Shown here one piece after another: positions 26,975 to 32,042 of a DNA stretch of 32,042 bases. Every line of letters begins with the position of its first letter. The stretch's first letter is position 1. The position numbers were made by a program, and so were the translations under genes. Where the stretch lies: contig JAGPDB010000022.1 in the NCBI GenBank assembly GCA_018057765.1, positions 1-32,042 on the forward strand, written 5' to 3'. The notes beneath the pieces were generated by a model. The model was given only the letters and a program-made list of their open reading frames with translations, was not told the DNA's origin and made no database searches. This DNA comes from Acidimicrobiia bacterium (lineage in GTDB: Bacteria > Actinomycetota > Acidimicrobiia > IMCC26256 > JAGPDB01).

Positions 26975-26994
26975 TCTGCACATAATCTGCACAT
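26975..26994 (+). promoter_or_regulatory. Tandem direct repeat, likely OmpR-family binding site
   Basis: TCTGCACAT occurs twice without mismatch (26975-26983 and 26986-26994), start-to-start 11 bases, one helical turn. Tandem repeats with this phasing are the usual target of dimers of OmpR/PhoB-type regulators. It lies 8-9 bases upstream of where the -35 of the response-regulator gene would fall, and that promoter has no good -35, as expected when an activator is needed. Confidence 0.6.
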
Positions 26995-27024
26995 TTCAAC
27001 TAAACAATATTTGAAAAATAAACC

Positions 27025-27030
27025 TAGAAT
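27025..27030 (+). promoter_or_regulatory. -10 box of a leaderless promoter for the response regulator
   Basis: TAGAAT ends 7 bases before the ATG at 27038. No Shine-Dalgarno and no consensus -35 are seen. The TCTGCACAT direct repeat lies just upstream. Confidence 0.5.
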
Positions 27031-27037
27031 ATAAGTT

Positions 27038-27760
27038 ATGAAACGTCAAATATTGATAGTTGAGGATGAGTTTGATATCGCATCAGCTCTACGTGCTCGA
27101 CTCCAAAAAGAGGGTTTCAAAGTATTATTAGCCGATAATGGGCCAGATGGACTTGACCTCGCTACAGAAGAAGCATTCGATTTGATAATACTTGATGTTA
27201 TGCTACCTGGATTTAATGGTATCGAATTCACAAATATACTTAGAAAAAATTCTAAAACTCCAATATTGATGTTGAGTGCGAAAGATGAAGAGAGCGATAT
27301 TATTGCTGGTCTTAAAATTGGGGCAGATGATTACGTAACAAAACCATTTTCAATTCGTGAAGTTGTTGCAAGAGTAGAAAATCTGTTGAAACGATCTGAA
27401 GATAACTTGCCAGAAACTCAAAATAAAACTCTCATTGATAGTGATATTCAAATAGGCAACATAAAAATTGAAACAAAAACTAGAAAAGTATTTATTGATA
27501 AAAAATATGTATATCTAACACCCAATGAATTTCAATTACTTTATACATTATGTTCTCAACCATCCATAGTGTTAACACGAGATACACTGTGCAATGTATT
27601 CGATAGTAAAGTTGAACCACGAACTATTGATAGCCATATACGAAGCTTGAGAAAAAAGATAGGTATCGATTTAATACGCACTGCTCATGGAATTGGATAC
27701 GCATTTGAGCCTATTATTAATACACCAAAAGCAATCCAAGAATTTAAGAGGGTATCATGA
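27038..27760 (+). CDS. OmpR-family response regulator
   Basis: The protein has 240 residues. The receiver domain (1-115) has the acidic pair Asp10/Glu11 in IVEDEFD, the phosphoacceptor Asp53 in LIILDVMLPG, Ser80 at the switch position (LMLSAKDEE) and Lys102 in DDYVTKPFS. A winged-helix DNA-binding domain (about 135-230) follows, with YLTPNEFQLLYTL, TRDTLCNVF and the recognition-helix region RTIDSHIRSLRKKIG, ending RTAHGIGYAFE. The stop overlaps the histidine kinase ATG by 4 bases (ATGA). The upstream 9-bp direct repeat suggests autoregulation. Target genes are unknown; the divergent kinase-like/ATPase operon shares the control region and is a natural candidate. Confidence 0.94.
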   Translation: MKRQILIVEDEFDIASALRARLQKEGFKVLLADNGPDGLDLATEEAFDLIILDVMLPGFNGIEFTNILRKNSKTPILMLSAKDEESDIIAGLKIGADDYVTKPFSIREVVARVENLLKRSEDNLPETQNKTLIDSDIQIGNIKIETKTRKVFIDKKYVYLTPNEFQLLYTLCSQPSIVLTRDTLCNVFDSKVEPRTIDSHIRSLRKKIGIDLIRTAHGIGYAFEPIINTPKAIQEFKRVS

Positions 27761-28962
27761 AAAATGACCCTATAAAAGAGCACCTAACAGAGTTGTCTCA
27801 AACTGTCAGCCACATTGTATCTAATCCACTACGACCCCTCAGTGCTTTTCGTTCAATAAAAATGAAAATCGGCATCTTGGTTTTAGGGGCAGTATCTACA
27901 ACTGTTTTTGTCTATTGGTTAGGACTTAGATTTGGTCACGCATGGCCATCAATATCTGGAGCGGTTGCAGCTATTGTGGCATTAATTCTGACTAGGTTCT
28001 TTGCTCAAGGTTTAACCACACCGCTTCGTGAAATGTCAAATGTCTCTAAAGAAATCGCAAAAGGCAATTACGATGTTGAAGTAAAAATTGATTCATTAGA
28101 TGAAATAGGTTCGCTCGCACAAACTTTTAATAAGATGGCAAATGAGCTGAAAAAAACAGAAAATCTTCGTAGAGAAATAATTGCTAATGCAAGCCATGAA
28201 CTTAAGACACCTCTAACTGCTTTACAAGCTCAGTTAGAAAACTTGGTTGATCAAGTCGAGGAGCCTAGTGTTGATAAAATGCAGATACTGCTTAACCAAA
28301 CTGAACATCTAAGTGCTCTGGTAAAAGATCTTCTGGACTTATCAAAATTAGAATCTGGTGTGATACCCATGGATCACACCATCCTAAAAATAGAATTAAT
28401 TTTAAAAAATGTTAAACAGGTTACTTTACAAGCTAATAGAGATGCAGAAATTTCAATAACAGAAAATGATGTTGAAATAGTCGGTGACTATCACAGATTA
28501 CTTCAAGTCTTTACAAATATTTTTGCAAATTCAATAAAGCATTCAGGACCTAGTTGTAAAATTGATTGCTCTATAAACAATCTAAGTGAATCAATAGAAA
28601 TCAATATCGATGACAATGGACCTGGTATCAGTGAGAACAAAAAAGATCTAGTTTTTGAAAGATTCTATAGAGTTGATTCATCAAGAAATTCAAAGGATGG
28701 TGGTTCAGGCATTGGACTAGCAATAGCAAAGCAAATCATCACAATGCATAATGGAGATATTTCTATTTCGAATTCCCCTAGTGGTGGTACAAGAGTTAGA
28801 ATAGAACTTCTAAAAAACCAAGATTTTATAAACCACAACGAAGTAAGTGAAAGCTTGCAGTTAGGTTTAACAACAAGCTCGAAACATAATATTTTTGATT
28901 CGAATCAAAAGAACCCACCCAAGGAGAAAACTATATGGAACTCAATTCAATCGACGACGTAA
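27757..28962 (+). CDS. Sensor histidine kinase
   Basis: The protein has 401 residues. Two adjacent membrane helices (about 36-55 and 65-83) are separated by only about ten residues (FGHAWPS region), so there is almost no external sensor domain; the signal may be sensed within the membrane or through a partner. A HAMP linker follows (from about 84, with DEIGSLAQTFNKMANEL). Then come the phosphoacceptor His147 in ASHELKTPLTAL, and the ATPase domain with the N box (NIFANSIKH), DNGPGIS, VFERFYR and GGSGIGLAIAK. The last 28 bases overlap the ribB start, so the C-terminal tail encodes the ribB Shine-Dalgarno. It overlaps the response-regulator gene by ATGA, its cognate partner. Confidence 0.93.
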   Translation: MKNDPIKEHLTELSQTVSHIVSNPLRPLSAFRSIKMKIGILVLGAVSTTVFVYWLGLRFGHAWPSISGAVAAIVALILTRFFAQGLTTPLREMSNVSKEIAKGNYDVEVKIDSLDEIGSLAQTFNKMANELKKTENLRREIIANASHELKTPLTALQAQLENLVDQVEEPSVDKMQILLNQTEHLSALVKDLLDLSKLESGVIPMDHTILKIELILKNVKQVTLQANRDAEISITENDVEIVGDYHRLLQVFTNIFANSIKHSGPSCKIDCSINNLSESIEINIDDNGPGISENKKDLVFERFYRVDSSRNSKDGGSGIGLAIAKQIITMHNGDISISNSPSGGTRVRIELLKNQDFINHNEVSESLQLGLTTSSKHNIFDSNQKNPPKEKTIWNSIQSTT

Positions 28963-29621
28963 TCAAAAGATTATCGAAAGGCGAGATCGTAATCGTAGTT
29001 GATGACGAAGACCGAGAGAACGAAGGTGACTTCGTAATGGTTGCTGAATACGTAAGCGATAAATCAGTAAACTTTATGATTACTCATGGTAGAGGCTTAG
29101 TTTGTATGCCTATGAGCAATGAAGAAGCAGATCGATTAGACATTCAACCTATGCTGACCGGCGATAAGGTAACTGTTGATACACCTTTTTGTATTCCTAT
29201 AGACCATGTACAAGGAACCACTGGTATCTCAGCTCAAGACCGTGCATTAACTGTTCTTAGCTGTACTAAAGAAGGAACTGTCTCAAGTGACTTTCATCGC
29301 CCTGGCCATATTTTTCCTCTTCGCGCACGTGAAGGTGGCGTAATGACTCGTCGGGGACATACTGAAGCAAGCGTAGATTTTGCAAAACTTGCTGGGTCTA
29401 AAGCAATTGGTATGCTTTGTGAAATATTAAAAGAAGATGGCTCTCCTGCGCGTATGGATGATTTAGAGCTTTTAGCTGTTGAACATGATCTAGCTTTTAC
29501 ATCAATAGAATTGCTTGCACAGTATATTGAAAATAACTCAAATAATGTTGATGGATTAGATATTGACTTAAAAGAATTAGATTCAATAAACGAATTAGCA
29601 ACTGCAGCTATAGAAGCATAA
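28935..29621 (+). CDS. ribB: 3,4-dihydroxy-2-butanone 4-phosphate synthase
   Basis: Converts ribulose 5-phosphate to the four-carbon unit of riboflavin plus formate. The protein has 228 residues: a single-domain RibB with a short acidic tail in place of the GTP cyclohydrolase II domain of fused RibBA. The metal and substrate motifs are intact: VVDDEDRENEGDFV near residue 20, THGRGLVCMPM near 50, DHVQGTTGIS near 93, and FHRPGHIFPLRAREGGVMTRRGHTEASVDFAKLAG near 125-160. A strong AAGGAG lies 8 bases before the ATG, inside the end of the histidine kinase gene. No FMN riboswitch can precede it because its 5' region is coding sequence. Confidence 0.94.
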   Translation: MELNSIDDVIKRLSKGEIVIVVDDEDRENEGDFVMVAEYVSDKSVNFMITHGRGLVCMPMSNEEADRLDIQPMLTGDKVTVDTPFCIPIDHVQGTTGISAQDRALTVLSCTKEGTVSSDFHRPGHIFPLRAREGGVMTRRGHTEASVDFAKLAGSKAIGMLCEILKEDGSPARMDDLELLAVEHDLAFTSIELLAQYIENNSNNVDGLDIDLKELDSINELATAAIEA

Positions 29622-29626
29622 CCACA

Positions 29627-30298
29627 TTGTCAGAAAAAGCGTATTTGGTTAGAAAAGGCCAGAAGAAAGAAACTTCATTAATTGAAATTGAAGAATTTTT
29701 ATCCAAATACCAAATACACGTATTAGATATTGGTGCTGGAGATGCTAAAGGTTCATTACGCTATGCTCGATCTCATAGAGACGTTGGCATAATAGCTTTA
29801 GATCTGTCATGGGATGCATTTGACAAATCATCAAAGAGCGCTGCTAGAAAATATGAGCGTGGAGGTGCAGAAAATATAGCATTTTTATGCGCAAATGCAT
29901 TCGGTATTTCTCGATATATAAATAACAATATAGATCTGATGAGAATATATCTACCATGGGGAAATCTACTTGAAGGATTGGCTGAGAATAACGAAAAACT
30001 TATAACTTCCCTTGCCGCTACATTAAAAGATGGTGCAGAATATGAGATTGTTATAAATAGTGAAATTTGGCGAGAAAATCTCCCGAAGCATTTAGCCCAT
30101 TTAGGTGAGATTACTCCGGATTTTTTTGTAACAAATAATAGTGTTCTAGAAAATTTTGGTTTTGCATTAAAAGAAACACGCTATTTGACTAACGATGAGA
30201 TCAAAGAACTAGATACAACATGGAGTGCTCGTTTGATGAGCTCTCGCACGCGAGCAAATTTTGTTATGGCCAAAGCCGTTTACAAGAAAATTGATTAG
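29627..30298 (+). CDS. SAM-dependent methyltransferase of the NpmA/KamB (16S rRNA m1A1408) type
   Basis: The protein has 223 residues, almost the length of NpmA (219). A Rossmann SAM site VLDIGAGDAKGSLRYAR lies at 32-48, with an acidic strand end ALDLSWDAF near 58. Two hallmarks of the A1408 methyltransferase family are visible: IYLPWGNLLEGL (Trp111) and DTTWSARLMSSRTR (Trp199, Arg207). They correspond to the tryptophans that in NpmA hold the flipped adenine. Known members block kanamycin- and apramycin-type aminoglycosides; housekeeping relatives of unknown role also exist. The start is TTG at 29627, 5 bases after ribB. The final 35 bases overlap the convergent pdxH gene. Family membership is fairly sure; the actual rRNA target is inferred. 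Confidence 0.8.
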   Translation: MSEKAYLVRKGQKKETSLIEIEEFLSKYQIHVLDIGAGDAKGSLRYARSHRDVGIIALDLSWDAFDKSSKSAARKYERGGAENIAFLCANAFGISRYINNNIDLMRIYLPWGNLLEGLAENNEKLITSLAATLKDGAEYEIVINSEIWRENLPKHLAHLGEITPDFFVTNNSVLENFGFALKETRYLTNDEIKELDTTWSARLMSSRTRANFVMAKAVYKKID

Positions 30299-30926
30299 TA
30301 CTCTCATTATAAACATACTTAAATCTATCGTGTAATCTACTCTCAAATCCCTGCATAAATTCGTATTCGTATGCTTCAATCATGAATCCACCCCAAAAAG
30401 GTGGCCGTTGTATTTTATCTCCAAATTGTGATTCAAATTTTTCATAAGAATCTAGTAGTTCTTGTCTTGATGATAATTCTTCATCTTGTCTAGAAGTCCA
30501 CGCTCCGATTTGTGACCCATGTGGTCGTGAAGCAAAATATTCATCACTTTGCTCAGCACTGCATTTTTTTGCTTGACCTATAATTCTAATTTGTCGAAAA
30601 ACATCTGGCCAATAAAATGTTAAAGATACATCTTTGGTTTTTTCTATTTCTTTTGACTTTGCACTATTGTAATTTGTGTAGATATAAAATATTCCTTTTT
30701 CTTTCTCACCTTTTTCGAATCCTCGTAATGCTACGGTCCTAGCATTTACTCTTTTCCCGTCATAAGTTGAAAGTATTAATGCATCTGGTTCTTTCACATT
30801 CTTTTTTATTGCATCATTAAACCAATCTTCAAAATGATCTGCTGGAGATTGTTTTATGAAGTCATCGCCCAAAGGAATTGTAGGATACTTCCTTGGTGTA
30901 ATATTTGTGTCTTTTGGTAGTACCAT
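30264..30926 (-). CDS. pdxH: Pyridoxamine/pyridoxine 5'-phosphate oxidase
   Basis: FMN-dependent oxidation of pyridoxamine or pyridoxine phosphate to pyridoxal phosphate. The protein has 220 residues, a normal length. Family motifs: substrate-contact N-terminus, DALILSTYDGKRVNARTVALRGF near 48, YTNYNSAKSKEIE with the FMN-binding Ser/Lys, EYFASRPHGSQIGAWTSRQ near 128, RPPFWGGFMIEAYEYEFMQGFESRLHDRFKY near 173, and the C-terminal CKRLWP. FMQG replaces the common FWQG. The ATG at 30926 has TAAAAT 6 bases before it. The 3' end overlaps the methyltransferase gene by 35 bases in convergent orientation. It supplies the cofactor used by IlvE and the aspartate aminotransferase elsewhere in the window. 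Confidence 0.93.
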   Translation of the reverse strand: MVLPKDTNITPRKYPTIPLGDDFIKQSPADHFEDWFNDAIKKNVKEPDALILSTYDGKRVNARTVALRGFEKGEKEKGIFYIYTNYNSAKSKEIEKTKDVSLTFYWPDVFRQIRIIGQAKKCSAEQSDEYFASRPHGSQIGAWTSRQDEELSSRQELLDSYEKFESQFGDKIQRPPFWGGFMIEAYEYEFMQGFESRLHDRFKYVYNESTNQFSCKRLWP

Positions 30927-30932
30927 GATGCT

Positions 30933-30938
30933 ATTTTA
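30933..30938 (-). promoter_or_regulatory. -10 box of a leaderless pdxH promoter
   Basis: Minus-strand TAAAAT ends 6 bases before the pdxH ATG. No Shine-Dalgarno and no good -35 are seen. Confidence 0.45.
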
Positions 30939-31008
30939 GTCTGTTTTAATGCTATCTAATGCCCTGTTATAGCCCAAAGCTTTAATAGGTTATAAACATA
31001 TTATTTCA

Positions 31009-31473
31009 CTATCGCTTATTATTAGAATCTAATATTTTTAAACATCTTGCTCTATTGAATCGTTGAATTAAGGCGAATGGCAAGTTTAAAATTATACATA
31101 CCCCAAACATAAAAGTAGCGAGCCACCAGGGGTTATAAAGATAATATACAGGGCAAATAAGTGGCGCAACTATATGTACTAGTTCTGCACGGCGTGTTTC
31201 TATAATGAAAGCATGTACACCTTCTTTTGTTTTCATTGAGAGCTGTTTCTTTGAAACACCTCCATCAAATGTAGCTCCTGCTTCAGGAAGCTTATCCTTC
31301 CATTTTCTAATTTTTAAATATTTTTCTAAACGCTTTTGAGTTTTTTCATTTGTTGGAAAAATATCGTATTTCAATATACCCTTTGGAAGTTGAGTAGATA
31401 TATAGCCTACCAAAATACCGAAAGGAACCCATATAAAAATGTCGATGAATACTAGCATTACATTATTCTTCAT
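31009..31473 (-). CDS. CrtO-like glycosyl-carotenoid acyltransferase
   Basis: The protein has 154 residues. An N-terminal membrane helix (VFIDIFIWVPFGILVGYI) is followed by the motif block KIRKWKDKLPEAG near 55, then IIETRRAELVHIVAPLICPVYYL near 90, a C-terminal hydrophobic stretch and NLPFALIQRFNRAR near 134. The RKWKxK, ETxRAExxH and NxPxxxxQRxNRxR pattern is that of the acyltransferase that completes staphyloxanthin in Staphylococcus aureus (CrtO, glycosyl-4,4'-diaponeurosporenoate acyltransferase). The likely job is esterifying the sugar of a carotenoid glycoside in the membrane. It overlaps the upstream glycosyltransferase gene by ATGA. Distant relatives may act on other glycolipids, so the carotenoid substrate is inferred. 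Confidence 0.8.
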   Translation of the reverse strand: MKNNVMLVFIDIFIWVPFGILVGYISTQLPKGILKYDIFPTNEKTQKRLEKYLKIRKWKDKLPEAGATFDGGVSKKQLSMKTKEGVHAFIIETRRAELVHIVAPLICPVYYLYNPWWLATFMFGVCIILNLPFALIQRFNRARCLKILDSNNKR

Positions 31474-32042
31474 TGATCATCCATATTCATTTTGCGTCCC
31501 GCCCATGTAGTTTGTAATCTAAATATCTTTGAAATAACACTTATTGAAAATACTATTATAAAAAATGATAATGATAATGGGTAGGCTATTGCCACAAGAA
31601 AATAATTTCCAATTTGATTTGCCACGCGTATCAAAAGTAATAGCGAGATAAAAAATAAACCCAACAGTATGTATAATTTTACTTTGTCGGTCTCCTTATA
31701 AATTTCAATTGGAATTGAAATTATCGATCCATAAAATAGAACAATAATCAAGCTTGGTAAAAAGGGTGCATATCTAAAACCGGAAGAAATGTTTCTTTTC
31801 CATCCTAAGAATAAGATGGAGAAATTTTCAAACATGCGATAACTTATTAAGCCATCACCAAGGTATCTAGTTATACTAACTTTTTGTGTTTTCATCACAA
31901 TACTTAGGGCGACGTCTTCAATAATTGAATTTTTAACTTTAGTATTTATAAATCCATTTGTAGTTTCATAAATTTGTCTCCTCATAGCAATACATGGCCC
32001 ATATAACCCGAAACCAAATGGAATTGTTGAAACCACTCCAGT
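31470..32042 (-). CDS. CrtQ-like family 2 glycosyltransferase, C-terminal part (runs off the window)
   Basis: About 190 C-terminal residues are visible; the catalytic N-terminus lies beyond base 32042, so the real start is not in the window (a GTG at 32036 is internal). The segment shows GLYGPCIAMRRQIYETTNGF, then IIEDVALSIVMKTQK, YLGDGLISYRMF and FLGWKRNISSGF. These correspond to the acceptor-side ED and (Q/R)xxRW-like region of processive-type GT2 enzymes and match staphyloxanthin glycosyltransferase CrtQ. Three to four membrane helices follow, and the protein ends TTWAGRKM, close to the family's TWKGR. It is translationally coupled (ATGA) to the CrtO-like gene, the same pairing as in staphyloxanthin-type clusters. 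Confidence 0.8.
   Translation of the reverse strand, partial: TGVVSTIPFGFGLYGPCIAMRRQIYETTNGFINTKVKNSIIEDVALSIVMKTQKVSITRYLGDGLISYRMFENFSILFLGWKRNISSGFRYAPFLPSLIIVLFYGSIISIPIEIYKETDKVKLYILLGLFFISLLLLIRVANQIGNYFLVAIAYPLSLSFFIIVFSISVISKIFRLQTTWAGRKMNMDDQ

Noticed and set aside
28800-28940. FMN riboswitch in front of ribB
   Set aside because: ribB begins inside the histidine kinase gene; there is no untranslated leader for an RFN element.

Overview
The window is AT-rich (roughly two thirds A+T by eye), densely packed and free of any recognisable insertion sequence, phage gene or CRISPR array. The gene content points to a low-GC actinobacterium, possibly a marine Acidimicrobiia/Actinomarinales-like lineage. 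The clues are a two-domain 'yeast-type' LeuA of about 560 residues, a 527-residue SerA with an ACT domain, a WS/DGAT acyltransferase, an EccC/EssC-like FtsK ATPase paired with a Ser/Thr-kinase-like membrane protein, a tRNA without an encoded CCA, and many genes whose start codon sits 6-7 bases behind a TAnnnT promoter box (leaderless mRNAs). The lineage is inference; no marker gene here proves it.

Layout. 1-3752 (minus strand): ilvE, leuB, an unknown 179-residue protein and the N-terminal part of gltX. 3906-6521 (plus): greA, then leuC and leuD. 6527-6754: a small minus-strand gene with a strong Shine-Dalgarno site. 6840-8712: a leucine leader peptide, two hairpins and leuA. 8713-9173: a gene-poor gap with several dyads. 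9174-12055 (minus): serA and a class I aspartate aminotransferase. 12133-14563 (plus): a frameshifted D,D-carboxypeptidase and an AI-2E/PerM family membrane protein. 14600-17845: WS/DGAT, a convergent beta-lactamase-fold protein, a MazG-like pyrophosphohydrolase and a dienelactone-hydrolase-like protein that lacks its nucleophile. 17962-19163: an ECF-like sigma factor with a one-TM partner. 19225-19297: tRNA-Arg(CCU). 19338-20560: a secreted two-cysteine protein and RNase HI. 20563-26837 (minus): a 1550-residue FtsK/EccC-like ATPase translationally coupled to a kinase-fold protein whose catalytic HRD has become HGN. 27038-30298 (plus): a response regulator, histidine kinase, ribB and a NpmA/KamB-like 16S rRNA methyltransferase in one tight operon. 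30264-32042 (minus): pdxH and then, separately, the CrtO-like and CrtQ-like end of a carotenoid glycosylation/acylation cluster that runs off the window.

How it fits together. Branched-chain amino acid synthesis dominates the first 9 kb (ilvE, leuB, leuC, leuD, leuA), split into three transcription units. leuA carries its own attenuator-like leader with four consecutive Leu codons. Amino acid metabolism continues with serA and the aminotransferase; ilvE, the aminotransferase and pdxH share pyridoxal phosphate chemistry. The most unusual block is 20563-28962: a secretion-type ATPase, a predicted pseudokinase and, divergently, a two-component system whose promoter carries a perfect 9-bp direct repeat at 11-bp spacing, typical of an OmpR-family autoregulatory site.
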